Assembly: GCF_964019385.1 (NCBI RefSeq)
Contig: NC_088647.1
Location: 7,960,179-8,024,178 of the forward strand
Length of the DNA: 64,000 nt
Direction: 5' to 3'
DNA from: Sycon ciliatum
Lineage: Eukaryota > Porifera > Calcarea > Leucosolenida > Sycettidae
This document shows, piece by piece, positions 30,060 through 47,741 of the stretch (positions are counted from its first letter, which is position 1; the number at the start of each line of letters is the position of its first letter). Both the position numbers and the translations under genes were made by a program. A model generated the notes under the pieces. The model saw nothing but the letters and a program-made list of their open reading frames with translations, was not told where the DNA came from and made no database searches.

Positions 30060-30834
30060 AGCGATGCTCGTGTATGTTTTGCGCACAATACTCCGTAAGG
30101 GGTCATTCCACACTCAGTGTCCTGCTGGGAAGGCACCAAATTGTCCCCGCGGCTTCCTGTGTGGTTGGAGCTGGCAGTTGCGAAATACACTGGACAGGGC
30201 CAATAGGTTGTTACTCACAACACGCTTGCCTGCCTGTACAAGCTGCACTACTTGCCTGGTCCTCCGCAGCTGCTCTCTGTGTTGCCACCGCGCCACATCA
30301 TCTCTACAAACCCCAGAACTCGCAGCGAGCACGGTGCTGTCAGTGGCCATGACCACCAGCTCCAACACCAGCTGCCTGCATCTGCCCCGCTGGCACTGAA
30401 GCGCTCGTTCCCACACTGCAGCATCAGCGATTGGAACTCCCTCCCTGCCGCTCTCCTATCCCAGCCTCCCCACAGCAAGAGAATGCAATCATTCAAAACG
30501 AATGTTTACCGCCATCTTCGCAGCACAAACTGGCTCTGGGCAGTCGATTCCCTATGAATAGTATGACGCTAAGACAGTTTCTCCCCCACAATCGCTCGTG
30601 TTAAGCCTTGGGTTTTTGCATCTTTCTCACCTGTACAGCTCTATCTTCTTCTTTTTTCATTGTTTTTGGTGCGTGTTTTTGGCCGTGACGCCGAGACCTC
30701 AGGTCGGCAGAGTCATCAATGCCCCACCATCACTGCTGCGTCTCGGTGCAGCGCCTGCTCATTAGTTGTCACGTTTGTCCTAGTCTCCGTACCATTGTCT
30801 TTCCTTATTCTTTTCGAGCTGGTTATGTGAATAT

Positions 30835-30867
<33 letters not shown>
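30060..30867 (+). mobile_element. LINE 3' end with poly(A) tail
   Basis: The coding part, readable to TGA/TAA at about 30557, contains CSISDWNSLPAALLSQ and FKTNVYRHLRSTNWLWAVDS, the C-terminus of the same LINE family as 28021-28990. It is followed by a 280-bp 3' UTR and 28 A residues at 30839-30866. The 5' part is decayed by frameshifts. Confidence 0.82.
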
Positions 30868-30868
<1 letters not shown>

Positions 30869-31150
30869 ATTCTGTGAAATTGCACGAGACTTCGAATAAG
30901 ATGACCGTAAGCAATTATGTGAGTTCATGCCTGTTGTCAATGTGCATGACAACTTGCGCAACTTGCCAGCTTGCGCAATTTGCCAGCTTGCGCAAACCTA
31001 TTCACATAGTGCTCACTGGCATTCTGTGAAATTGCACGAGACATCCAATAAAATGAGTGTAAACAATGTGATCCTATGCTAGTTGTCAATGTGCATGACA
31101 ACTTGCGCAATTTGCCAGCTTGCGCAAACCTATTCACATAGTGCTCACTG
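30868..31150. repeat. Tandem duplication, about 120-bp unit
   Basis: The unit CATTCTGTGAAATTGCACGA-GAC … CATGACAACTTGCGCAA … CCTATTCACATAGTGCTCAC is present at about 30868-31018 and again at 31019-31150. Inside it GCAA(C/T)TTGCCAGCTT is itself repeated. Confidence 0.85.
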
Positions 31151-31588
31151 GCTTTTAGATATCAATCTTGTTCAGTTGGATTTGGACATTGACCGGTATA
31201 GATCTTGTTATTTTCCCCCAACAAACCTTGACTGGTATAATATACTTACGGGATATATTCAACCATTACAATCTATCAGCCTAAGTATTGCTCGTTCGGT
31301 TGCATCTTGTATTGCCTAAAAGCCATTTTGAAAATGGAGATTTCTAAATCTCTAAATCTGTATCGGCTCCCCGGCAGCCCCTGATTGACCATGGGGTGAC
31401 AGGTATCTTTTGTTTCTTTTGTCTGTCGCCTTCGCCGGAACACAAAGGATTCACGTCACTGTATTGAACGTTAGTTTATTATGTACTTCAGAAGTAGCTG
31501 AAACGACAAACTCTTTGTCACTATGTTAATATGTACGTGCTGGACGGTATAAAACCGCTGAACCTATTAGCAGGCAGTTAAGAAATTT

Positions 31589-31591
<3 letters not shown>

Positions 31592-31670
<79 letters not shown>
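31592..31670. repeat. (GA)n microsatellite in gene B 5' region
   Basis: About 39 GA units ending 78 bp before the gene B start codon, so probably in its promoter or 5' UTR. Confidence 0.93.
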
Positions 31671-31671
<1 letters not shown>

Positions 31672-31747
31672 CGCGACAGTGTACAGCGATACTTTGTTTC
31701 TTCAGATAATCATCATCTTTACTGTTCTCCTAGCTAGTGTTGCAGTC

Positions 31748-38270
<6,523 letters not shown>

Positions 38271-38359
38271 CCTTCTCTTCAAGTACGTTAATGTCTATCC
38301 CCACTACTTACCTAATTTTGGTTTACATATCACAACCAGTGCACGACGTCCCAATAACG

Positions 38360-38765
38360 GCTGATATTGACAAACCATGGACAGTGCTGTTCAAATCTCT
38401 TTTTCCATAAATACAGCACCCTCTGGAATTGTCTGCCCCCTAAGATCACCTCAACCAGTTTAAGCGAATTTAAGGAAGAACTGCACAAACAGTTTTACGA
38501 GCATTGGTTTCACTGCAGTGGAATTCCGTCACATCATCTTCTTTAGAAGCTTATCTCTGGCACATTTTTCATCATTTACATGTAGTATCCCAGTTCTGAA
38601 AGCTTACAATAATATGCTCAAGCGCAGAGCTCTGCCCTAGACTATGTCTTTTTCTCTTTCTTTGCTCACTATTGCTCGTCACTTCTTTTACAGATTTGGT
38701 CTTATGGAAAGTTTGGACACCCCCTCGATAGGCGAAAGCCTTTGGGGAATCCTTAAAAACGATAA
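38360..38765 (+). pseudogene. LINE 3' end (RT C-terminus)
   Basis: The plus-strand reading around 38405-38545 gives STLWNCLPPKITSTSLSEFK then EELHKQFYEHWF, the WN-x-LP…FK-x-x-L C-terminal pattern of non-LTR RTs. It lies just after the gene B stop codon and might supply part of the gene B 3' UTR. Confidence 0.68.
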
Positions 38766-39059
38766 ACATTACAAATTACAAGGGGGGGGGGGGGTCACCG
38801 TACTAGCCAATCCATACAGTGCCAGTGGATTGGGAGAGTATGAAGGCACTTCTCCCCAGCTACAGGATACAGGTGATTCTTTTTTGGATTTTGGATTGGA
38901 TTTTTATTTATAGTGGTGACTATAACAGGCAATTGCCTAATAACAATAGACCCACTCGAGGGAAAGATGCAAAAAGATATGAATAATTAATATAATAGAC
39001 TATTGGATAGGTGATCATGTTCGCATTTTGCATAACTGTTAGCTGAAAAGTCATAAGTA

Positions 39060-40285
39060 CTAGCGTGAAAAAGCAAGGCATTGGGGTAACAGTTTCTTAA
39101 AACGGGCCGAGTTATCCACACAGCGAGCTAGAGGGTGTAAATCATTCCACAGCTTAGCACATTTGAAGGAAGCGCCGTGACGGGCAAAGGCAGTTCTGAG
39201 CATGGGCAACTTAAGAGTGCGTGATACAAGGCTGCGCGTTGCAAGACCATTATTTAAACGCTCGAACATTTGACTTAATGTGACACTACAGCGGCCTTCT
39301 AAACAGCGCCACGTCAGATACAGTAATTTCTTGCAATACATGGATGCCAAACGATCTAGACCAAGTCTCGCAAATAAAGGGCTTGATGGGCTACAAAAAC
39401 CAGTATCGTACACTGAACGCAAAGCTCGCTTTAGCATTCGTTCAAGCCTACCTAACTGGGTTAAGGAAAGGCCAGCAGAAAAACAATTTGATGCATATAG
39501 AAAATCTGGCAACAATAGGCACTTTACAAAGGTTTCTCGGCAAGTCAGCGGAATATTGTGTCGATTTCGGAACAGAATACCAATTTTACTGGCAAGTTTG
39601 GTGACCATAGAATCAACTTGAGTCCCCCAAGAAAGATCCTGGTCCAAATGTATTCCAAGGTACTTTGCACATGTCACTTGCTTGAGCTGCACTCCATGAC
39701 AGTAGACTGCAAATTGGTGGTCAGTCATATGTGGCGTAGACAGGAAGAGCACTTGTGTCTTCCGGGCATTTAGAATTAAATTGCGGTTTGACAGCCAGTT
39801 ACTAATGACGGAGACAGCTGCAGACAGGGAGTTGCTAAGCGCATTCTTCTGCGTACCGCAAACATACACTAGAATATCGTCAGCAAATTGAATAACTTTC
39901 ACACAAAACTCGGAGACAATGGACTGGATCGAACGAACATAGAGTACAAAAAGCAGCGGACCAAGAACAGAGCCGTGGGGAACGCCACACATGCAGGGGG
40001 AAGGAGGGCTATAGTTCTCAGCAATGTGCACTATTTGGCGGCGATTGGACAAATAGTCGGCAAACCAAACTAGTGCTGAACCAGATATGCCAAGCTCAAA
40101 CAAATCATTAATGAGCACTTGGTGCCTGACCTTGTCAAATGCTTTGGACATATCCACGAGCACAGCACCAGTAATTTGTCCGGCATCGCGAGCGCGAACA
40201 AACGTGTCCGTGACGAAAACTAGAGCGTCTCCCCCGATTCTGATTCGATCCAAGCGATTTCTTGTGGCACTCATCAGGAAGCATT
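39060..40285 (-). mobile_element. LINE with intact RT frame, 5' truncated
   Basis: The minus-strand frame 39060-40274 is open for 404 codons. It contains LVDMSKAFDKVRH (about residues 38-50), GVPHGSVLGPLLF (about 95-107, His replacing the usual Gln), the catalytic FADD (about 129-132), KYLGIHLDQDLSW, and the thumb region. It is the best-preserved RT frame here. It lacks the endonuclease and the RT N-terminal fingers before the Q-x-GFR motif; the 5' truncation point is next to the MITE at 40311. An in-frame TAA precedes the first ATG, so this copy is not autonomous. Confidence 0.9.
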
Positions 40286-40310
40286 AAAACCAGGTAGTTA
40301 AAACTGTATA

Positions 40311-40670
40311 CCGTATTTCCGCAAATAAAAGGCCGTCCTCGTATACAAGGCAGGGGCAGGGGGCGATTGAAAAAATAAAAGACCGTCTCCGATTAGAAGA
40401 CCGGGCCTACTAAATGAGTCTTTGTTCTTGTGTTAAAAATAGAAGACCGTGCTCAAACTGTGGGAAAAAATAGAAGACCGTGCTCAAACTGTGTAGAAGA
40501 AAATGGAAGAACGGGGGTAAAACTGTGTGGCGAGAAATAGAAGACCGGGGTCAAACTGGGTTGAAAGAATAAAAGACCATCCTCGAATACAAGATCGTCC
40601 TCGATTATAAGGCCGGGTTTGGTTGAGGTTGAAAAAATAGTAGACCGGCCTACTATTTGTGGAAATACGG
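40311..40670. mobile_element. CCGTATTTCC-ended MITE, TA target
   Basis: A 360-bp element with inverted ends CCGTATTTCCGCAAATAAAA and …CTATTTGTGGAAATACGG, TA on both sides. Its interior repeats the phrase GAAGACCG(T/G)G. The CCGTA start relates it to 12328-12539 and 52604-55919. Confidence 0.82.
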
Positions 40671-41170
40671 TATACCATAAAATGCATGAAAATGCCGCTC
40701 ACTCTAAGCTTGGTTGACTAGATCTAACGTGAATGTACACTGATTCCAACACTTTCAACAACAAAGCAAGATGTACACAACTGAACCAAGAATCATGGAT
40801 GTGCATAATAATAATTATTATGTAAAAATTGTAAAGAATACTTCACGTTATGCACACGATTTCGATTGTCTGACCTGATTTTTTTTATAATTCAAGAAAT
40901 TCTGAGTGTGAAAAAGGTGTAGTGGATACTCTAATGTAATCTCGCTTGCACCTTTTGCCTTTTGGCACTATTGCCATCACATTTTGATTTTGATTTTTCA
41001 CCTCTTTCGCAACACAGTTTTTTCTTCTCATCCTCACCAATTGCCGCGATGTTTTTTTTTCAATTAGAAAATTGACCGTCTATGGTGATTGATGACTAAC
41101 CAACACAATGCTATGGCACAAGAGGTTTTGCGCGGTTATCACTTGTACATGCACGCACGCACACGCACAC
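40671..41170. other. No recognised gene
   Basis: AT-rich stretch without identifiable elements. Confidence 0.4.
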
Positions 41171-41421
41171 GCACAAGCCCTGGTTGACTTCGTCGACCCA
41201 GCTCTCCCTAACACCCAGTTTGCATTCCGCCCTGGACACTCGATCGAAGATGCGCTGGCACTGCTCTCGGACACCGTCCTCCAAGCCCGAGACAATGGTT
41301 CTGTTGTAGCAACATGCCTGTTAGATATGAGTGTCGAATCTGGTCGGCCCGGGGTTAGACCCCGGGCCCAAGGCTGCGGTTCGACATGAACTAACTTACT
41401 AGGACCTTCACATTACAAGGC

Positions 41422-41925
41422 GTCCATACAACGGCCCACGGCGCGCACACCACCCCTAATGTTTTTTTTATTAAAGACCCAACAAAGAAAAGCACCGCAG
41501 TCGTAACTGCCCATGGCAAAAAAAAACAAAAACAGCTACATAATTATGTCTATAACCACCCTTCAGTCCGGGGTGGGAGGGCGGGAACAAACTGAACGGA
41601 AGAAAGGCCACTGCAAAGTGACGGGAATGCGGTCGCATCTTGTACAATGTAGGTACCCCATTCTGTGGAATGAAATCCAAAATGGGAGCGATTTTGCAGC
41701 GCCTTTAATAGCGCAAATTGTTTCGAGTTATCCACAAAGACACAAGCTTAACAGCTCTCTTCGGCCGTTGGAAAGCGTAGTACCATACCATTTAGCGTAC
41801 AGAAAAGCCATCGCACGCCGGTCGCTCGATGGCTTTCCTGCGCCCCTCCCTGACTTCTTGTCAGGGAACCAAGAGTCCATGGGGTTATATATAGGCGATT
41901 CACACGACAGGCAAATCCACGTTTA
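41422..41925 (+). repeat. Unclassified dispersed repeat, copy A
   Basis: It shares a long colinear match with 46208-46705: CACACCACCCCTA + T-run, AGTCGTAACTGC, GGGTGGGAGGG, AAAGCCACTGC-AAGTGAC-GGAATGCGGTCG, ACCCACAAAGACACAAGCTT-like, GGCCGTTGGAAAGCGTA. The end segment CACGACAGGCAAATCCACGT is in the opposite orientation in the other copy. No coding motif and no tRNA boxes seen. Confidence 0.7.
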
Positions 41926-42185
41926 CAGGAGAATCACCATGGAGATATTCCTGCGGGCGACCAAAATTTGTCCGCGGGAATCAAAAGTGTCCATGGGCTT
42001 TTTGCCCGCGGATGCACTCATCTGCCCGCACTTCAAATAATTAAATTACAGGTTATGAGCCTGTGAGGTCGTACTATCGTACGGTAGACTTGAACCCTGG
42101 TTGTTTGATTGATTGATTGATTGATTTTCATACATGTCACGTGCCTGTTGTCAGGTCGTTGCTAGCATTTGGCCAATCAGAGCAG

Positions 42186-42228
42186 CACCGTACCAGGGCA
42201 TTATCAGACGATAATGCCCGGGTACGGC
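42186..42228. repeat. Short palindrome (GTACC-GGGCATTAT…)
   Basis: CGTACCAGGGCATTATCAGA pairs with CGATAATGCCCGGGTACG. Both words reappear in the larger palindrome at 44997-45156. Confidence 0.6.
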
Positions 42229-43466
42229 GTACCCATGCCCATTAGGAATGACCCCAGGCGTACTACGTACGCTGGTGCACTGCCAAATATGCAACAAGCC
42301 ATGCCTTTTACGGCAATGACCTGGTACATAATTGGCAGTACTCCAGCGCACGTAGAACACATGGGACCATCCCTAAGGACACCACATGCACTCGCACACA
42401 CCACACAAAACGAAACTACTTACGTGCACCGTCCAAAACCAGACAACAGCGGGTGGTTACCCACACTGGAACATCTCCGTTGGTGGCAATCACTAGTGGC
42501 GTGCCACAGGGCACCATTCTGGGTCCGGTGCTATTTAACATCTATGTACGGAAGCTCCCATTGACAGCAGAGGCCTTTTCTTGCAAGCTCCCGATGTTCG
42601 CTGACGACATGACGTTGTATGCCAGCAGACGTACACAAGTTGAGGCCGTCGCTACCGTTACTGATTCGTTATCTGCAATTTCTGTGGATCTAGACGAGCT
42701 TGGGCTGCGCATTAATACAACAAAGACTGTAACTTTGATGATTTCTAAGTCTTCTCAACCCCTCTCAACTCCAATCGTTTTTAACCAACAGCCTCTGACT
42801 CAAGTGTCTAGCACGAGAATCCTGGGAGTCATTGTAGACAGTGATGTTTCTTGGTCTGGTCACATAGACTTTATCGTTAGGAAGACTTGCACGAAAATTG
42901 GCGCTCTTCGACGGTGTTTTCGGCAACTAAGTTTGAAGGCAACACGGCAGTTTATCCTCTCGGTTATCCTGCCTGACCTATTATACTGCTGCTCTTGCTT
43001 TGCAATGAAGCTATCCGCCAAGGACCGACAGCGACTCTCGTCCGTTTATCGTCGTTCTGTACGCGCTGCTTGTGGCTCGAAACTACAAGATGACGTCATG
43101 CCGCTGTTAGCTAGATTGTCGATTGATCCGTTTGAACATTACCTTATTCGTAGCATTGCTAAATTTATCCATGTTAATCATGTCGTTTTCCCTCTCCCAA
43201 ATCTGACGGACCTTTTCCCTCAAGTTTCAACCGGCCCTAGGACAACACGAAGCTCTTTTAATGCTGCTATTGCAATATCTAAATTCCGGACGACTGACGG
43301 TGTCAATTCCTTTTCAAATCGTGCTGCCCTGTTCTTTAATTCTTTGCCTGTGGAGTGGCGCACCCAGCACCGCACTACATTTGCTAAGCACCTTCAGACC
43401 ATGCTAAAAGACGCAGCGTCTTTTCAGAAGTATTTTGATCTTCTTTTCAGCAAACTCCCTCATTGA

Positions 43467-43737
43467 TCTGCACCGCCTGTATTGTATAACTGTGTTTACT
43501 GCGTTCCTAGTTTAAATTCGTTTTTAAAAACATCTCTTTAATTCTTGCATTATCCCATTATGCCCATGCTTAAAGACGCAGCGTCTTTTCAGAAGTATTT
43601 TGATCTTCTTTTCAGCAAACGGCCTCATTGATCTGCATCGCTTGTATTGTATACCTGTGTTTACTGCTTACTGCTGCTTTATTGTTCCAAGTATCAGTTT
43701 ATTTTAGTTTAAATATCTCTTATTATTATTATTATTA
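43467..43737. repeat. Duplicated LINE 3' end, about 165-bp unit
   Basis: AAAGACGCAGCGTCTTTTCA-GAAGTATTTTGATCTTCTTT plus the stop region and 3' UTR start at 43406-43485 recur at 43570-43660 with few changes. The copy is a tandem duplication of the LINE end. Confidence 0.82.
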
Positions 43738-43738
43738 T

Positions 43739-44048
43739 TTGGAAAGGATTGGGAGAACTTCATATTCAAAGGATCAGTCGGGGAAGTGAACTGCCTGAAA
43801 AGAGAAAAAAACGCCAGACCCACCAGGACTCGAACCTGGGACCCTGCTTGTCATGAGCAATGCTCTAACCACTGAGCTATGGGACCAGGCTGAACCTAGA
43901 AGGCGCTGACAAGTTGTTCACTCCAAAGGCAGCTCACAACACGTGCCACACATACTGATGGCACTTGGGTCTTTTTCCCTCCCCCCAGGGGACCAACCAC
44001 GGTCAGTTTCTGGAAACTACCAGAGGTGAAAGAAAGTGATTAAATTTG
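43739..44048 (-). mobile_element. SINE-3 copy 1 (tRNA-Thr-like), minus strand
   Basis: Full unit. Read on the minus strand it has about 160 bp of leader, a tRNA-like body, a short T-run, a CAGGCAGTTCACTTCCCCGA segment and an (AAT)n tail, which appears as (ATT)n on the plus strand at 43720-43738. Near-identical units lie at 51826 and 52138. Confidence 0.85.
43816..43886 (-). tRNA. tRNA-Thr-like pseudo-tRNA, SINE-3 copy 1
   Basis: 71 nt. Identical in structure to the copy described at 52307. The T-run on the transcribed strand lies just 3'. Confidence 0.6.
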
Positions 44049-44203
44049 GAAAGGATTGGGAGAACTTCATATTCAAAGGATCAGTCGGGGAAGTGAACTG
44101 CCTGAAAAGAGAAAAAAACGCCAGACCCACCAGGACTCGAACCTGGGACCCTGCTTGTCATGAGCAATGCTCTAACCACTGAGCTATGGGACCAGACTGA
44201 ACC
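44049..44203 (-). mobile_element. SINE-3 copy 2, partial, minus strand
   Basis: Starts GGAAAGGATTGGGAGAACTT directly after copy 1 and breaks off after the tRNA-like body at an (ATT)n/poly-T tract. Confidence 0.82.
44123..44193 (-). tRNA. tRNA-Thr-like pseudo-tRNA, SINE-3 copy 2
   Basis: 71 nt, same sequence as copy 1 by eye. Confidence 0.6.
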
Positions 44204-44229
44204 TATTATTATTATTATTTTTTTTTTTT

Positions 44230-44335
44230 TCTCACCCCACACCCCTCTACCCTGTTATCGGCCCTCTTAAGAGTTGTGTTCATCACTGTTGAGGCTTCCG
44301 ATGGAAAATAAAAGAATACTACTACTACTACTAAA
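44230..44335 (+). mobile_element. Probable LINE 3' terminus with (CTA)n tail
   Basis: CCCTCTACCCTGTTATCGGC … GATGGAAAATAAAAGAATAC ends in (TAC)n. It looks like a retrotransposon 3' end whose coding part is absent. Confidence 0.45.
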
Positions 44336-44996
44336 ACAATTATATTTTACTAGCAATGTCGACATAGGAGAAGTAATTTATACCAACGTGACAATAGGAC
44401 ACAGCATGTCATTACCATGCATTACTAGATTCAAATCAATTGAGGCGAACAAGTCGACAGGTGAACATGCATCACAAAGTTACCTATCTGGAATAGATCA
44501 GATTGTACCTCGAATTCCTACAAAATATACAGTTACATCTACATGTACTTCAAATGTATCTAGCTACATGTCCAGTGTACATGAACCTCAAGTAAACTGA
44601 AAGCAATGCGAACAAAATCTCAGATGTATGTGAAAAAGTATCATTTTTCCGAATAAGAACACTTACAATGTACTCTCAAAACTACTAGTAGTCTAATTAC
44701 TAGTGCCACTTGGTCAAGGATGTTTGCGTCCAACGTCAACTCCAAAGCAGCAGCGAATCAGCTAACTTCCGTACCGCCCAATAGGCAACACTAACACCAA
44801 AATGCAAAGGCATATTCCTGGAACTGCAAGTAAATCTGACTCAAAACGTTCTATCATTCCACGGAGAAAGCTCCTTCTTATCTTGTTCGACCCTTCATTC
44901 ATATGACAGCTGATTGGAACCTTCCTCCTCCCTTGACCATGTTTACCTTATGTGTCTACAACTAGGCACGTGGCATGTATGAACTATAATAAACAC
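44336..44996. other. No recognised gene
   Basis: An open frame to 44600 has no motif I recognise. I see nothing else. Confidence 0.4.
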
Positions 44997-45156
44997 ATGG
45001 TACGTCGTGCATTATGTCTGATTGTATGCCCTAGTGCGTAGCCCTCGGTCGTGCACCGTAGCCCGCGGGCCTGCGGCCCTTGGGCTACGGTGCACGACCT
45101 CGGGCTACGCACCAGGGCATAAATCAGCCATAATGCCCTCCGTACCATGTGTTATA
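44997..45156. repeat. 160-bp near-perfect palindrome
   Basis: The sequence from ACACATGGTACG to CGTACCATGTGT folds on itself with its centre near 45077 (GGGCCTGCGGCCC). Arms include GTGCGTAGCCC, GTCGTGCACCGTAGCCC and their complements. It is GC-rich at the centre and may be a fold-back element. Confidence 0.85.
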
Positions 45157-45395
45157 TACTTTATTTCACGGATCCTCCAGACTAGAGGCAAATAGATGCC
45201 TATCGAAGGGAGTCTCCTAAGTAAGTATGGAAAATGAGAAAGTATGTTCGTAAGGGAGAAGAGGTAGAAGATAAATTAGAATATAGAGTACAGAAGAAGT
45301 AAATTCAGTACTTCGGGTAGCAGGGAGTAGTACAATACAGTATTGTACTACTCCCTGAGCTAGCGCTAGCGTGTACGGTCGGTGTAGCCTAGGCG

Positions 45396-45605
45396 GTGAC
45401 TCGTCAGCTAGAAGCAGATAACGCAGCCAGCATCTACCAACAGATTGACGCAGACTCGAAACGCATCATCGACTTGGCATCGGAGAAGGGAGCCTCCAGT
45501 TGGCTAACGTGTCGGCCCTTAAAACGCCATGGCTTCCGTCTCCACAAGACAACCTTCCGTGATGGGCTCTGCTTGCGTTTTGGCTTTTGGCCAAGTCTGC
45601 AGTGA
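45396..45605 (+). pseudogene. Fragment of the Cys/His-nuclease LINE family
   Basis: IIDLASEKGASSWLTCRPLK … HGFRLHKTTFRDGLCLRFG corresponds to the segment of the 48775-51097 element just before its Cys/His motif (SSWLGVLPL … KGDFRDALALRYGW). Only about 65 residues remain. Confidence 0.75.
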
Positions 45606-46207
45606 GCTTCTTATAATCACCGAAATATCTCTGGGATTCGCTGTGGATCGACTTGATTTTGGAAGAACTCAGGGACACGTGCGTTGAAACCCGTGTTGAG
45701 AAACCGACCCTGCGATTTTGATGAAACATTGTACGGGAAGTGGATATAATACACGTTTTCCCGGAGCAAAATGGAGCAAAATATCAAGTCTTTGTGGTCC
45801 ACTTCACAACAATAACATACATGTACACAGAAGTCTCTGCTGTGAGCACGGTGGCTCGGCAATGGCTTTATTATTGATATTATTGTATCTCCTTCCTGAT
45901 TTTTTCTTCTTTTTTTCTTGAATAATTGTACGCATAGGGCCTGATAAGAAAAAATAAGCACAAGACACTGCATGCTGCTACTGTAGTCGCACAGCAAAAC
46001 ACACAGAAAACGACATGTTACAATGAATGTAACAACACCCGTCCAAGCTAAAGGACCGACATCCCTGCCCCAGGACGGCGTCTCGAAACTCCCACACACT
46101 CACCATACGGTCATCATCCAGCTTCAGTTCAATCACTGTATTCTTCCCCTGCAGACTCAACCCCCCCCCCCCCTGTCACTAGCCATACATGTACAATCTG
46201 AAGCTGT
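45606..46207. other. No recognised gene
   Basis: A minus-strand frame at 45617-46099 (160 codons) has no motif I can name. A C homopolymer lies at 46160-46173. Confidence 0.4.
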
Positions 46208-46705
46208 ATGTAACCATACAATGGCTGGCTCACGACGCACACACCACCCCTACGTTTTTTTACTAAAAAAGAAAAGCAGTCGTAACTGCAACTGTGACAG
46301 CCACATGGCCAATAAGAAAACCAATAAGATTATATCGATAAACACACACCCAGAAGTCAGGAGTGGGAGGGTGGGATACAAACTGCACCAAGGAAAAGCC
46401 ACTGCGAAGTGACAGGAATGCGGTCGAGCACAACATTTTTGCTGACGCAAAAAGTTGTGGGGAAATCCCAAAATCGGTGCGATTTTGCATGAGCCCAAAT
46501 GTTCAAGTAATTAGTTACCCACAAAGACACAAGCTTTCCAACTATCTTTGGCCGTTGGAAAGCGTACCGTTTCTTGTGCCAGACTCGGCAAAATATCGAA
46601 GCTTTCGCAGCAACATTTTGCCGCAAAATATCGAGGCGACCGGAGCAGGCTGGGCCTACTGCGGGCGCGGGCACCAGACAAACGTGGATTTGCCTGTCGT
46701 GTGGC
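46208..46705 (+). repeat. Unclassified dispersed repeat, copy B
   Basis: Second copy of the repeat at 41422-41925. The terminal word AACGTGGATTTGCCTGTCGT is inverted relative to copy A. Confidence 0.7.
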
Positions 46706-46756
46706 TCTTGACTTGAGAGTTGAGTTGCGGGAAGTGATATTGGCTGTATCCTTGTA

Positions 46757-46787
46757 TCAAGAGTACATAACCCCCATGTACTCTTGC
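46757..46787. mobile_element. Minimal CAAGAG palindrome
   Basis: CAAGAGTACATAACCCCCAT-GTACTCTTG is only the two outer ends of the CAAGAG MITE with almost no interior. Confidence 0.55.
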
Positions 46788-46987
46788 TTGTATGAATGAC
46801 TCTGTTAAGTTGTTTCTTTATTTTACTTCACCATATGAACAGGCAAGACTGCCTTCTCACCGGGGCTATTGGCCCACGGCTCTCACAATAATTCATACAC
46901 ATTTTAAACATTTTCATCATATTATGATGAAAATGTTTAAAATGTGTATGAAAAAGAAAGGAACGGAAAAGAAGATGAAATGAAAGG

Positions 46988-46999
46988 AAAGAAACAGTA
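46988..46999. repeat. 12-bp direct repeat, left (AAAGAAACAGTA)
   Basis: Identical to 48007-48018. A candidate target-site duplication of the Penelope-like element. Confidence 0.6.
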
Positions 47000-47240
47000 A
47001 TAGCAATGAAAAGTATGAATGCCGCAGACATCACCACGCAACATGACAATTTGTTCAAGGTTTGGTTTTGTGTGTTTCCAAAATCGATTTTCACGTTCCG
47101 ATCATCAGTGGAAATACGGAACTAAAGAGATCAAGGGAAAAACAAAGGTTAAAAATCCAAAGAAGTGTGACACATGACGGGTAACTTGTGGTAAGTTTTA
47201 CAAAAAGTGAGAACTAAAATAAAGAGTAAGTGTGACAAAC
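46998..47240. repeat. Left 243-bp inverted arm of Penelope-like element
   Basis: It matches 47733-47975 in inverted orientation with no difference noticed by eye over 243 bases, implying a recent or gene-converted origin. Confidence 0.88.
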
Positions 47241-47285
47241 GGGCATGAACAGTGCAGAAACAACTCATGAACACGGGGTGCAAAC

Positions 47286-47741
47286 TCACGAAAATAACCT
47301 AAGTGCTAAAACATGTTCTTTTTGCTTACACAAATCGGGCTTATGCGTACGAATACAAACAGCTTCAAGGACCTTCAACTGCTGGACATAACGGGCACGA
47401 CACAGTACAGAGAAGTGGGAATCATCATACACACTCAAACAATCGGGACGAGATAACAAATGCAAATACACAGCTGACTTCTTACGAATTTCACCCTCAT
47501 CAGCTCCATCACCTTCCCTGCCACCTGACTCCTCCTCGTCCGTTTTATCACCATCACCACCAGCCGTCTCACCGTCATCCGCCTCGTCTTCATCCGCCGC
47601 CTCGTCATCACCCGCCTCGTCGTCATCTGTATCCTCGCCGTCATCCGCCTCGTCGTCATCTGTATTCTCGTCATCCGCCGCATCATCACCCAACTCATAT
47701 TCACCACCAGTCAGTCGTCTGATACCATCCATGTTTGTCAC
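47286..47741 (-). CDS. Acidic ORF with GIY-YIG/Penelope-like C-terminus
   Basis: This minus-strand frame of 151 codons starts inside the right arm and ends between the arms. Residues about 18-85 are an Asp/Glu-rich low-complexity stretch of short degenerate repeats. The C-terminal 55 residues (DSHFSVLCRARYVQQLKVLE then AVCIRTHKPDLC) fit the end of a GIY-YIG nuclease domain, where E-A-x-x-I…K-P-x-L is conserved; Cys replaces the usual Asn after the Leu. The GIY and YIG motifs are not present. Whether it is translated is unknown. Confidence 0.5.
   Translation of the reverse strand: MTNMDGIRRLTGGEYELGDDAADDENTDDDEADDGEDTDDDEAGDDEAADEDEADDGETAGGDGDKTDEEESGGREGDGADEGEIRKKSAVYLHLLSRPDCLSVYDDSHFSVLCRARYVQQLKVLEAVCIRTHKPDLCKQKEHVLALRLFS

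Larger units (their letters stand above)
41171..43466 (+). pseudogene. LINE RT split by a 1.1-kb insertion/rearrangement
   Basis: The N-terminal piece (41174-41332) reads NTQFAFRPGHSIEDALALL … CLLDMS, the Q-x-AFR-x-G-x-S and first catalytic LLDMS motifs. The reading is then lost. It resumes near 42420 and, in the frame 42453-43466, continues with ITSGVPQGTILGPVLF, the catalytic FADDMTLYA and RILGVIVDSDVSWSGHID to a stop at 43466. The KAFD…GVPQG connecting segment is missing, replaced by a dispersed repeat and palindromic bits. It is not functional. Confidence 0.88.

Noticed and set aside
29585..30190. 201-codon minus-strand frame
   Set aside because: It overlaps the THAP-like and LINE readings on the plus strand, which explain the sequence better.
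45617..46099. 160-codon minus-strand frame
   Set aside because: No motif, mixed composition, and no splice or promoter support.
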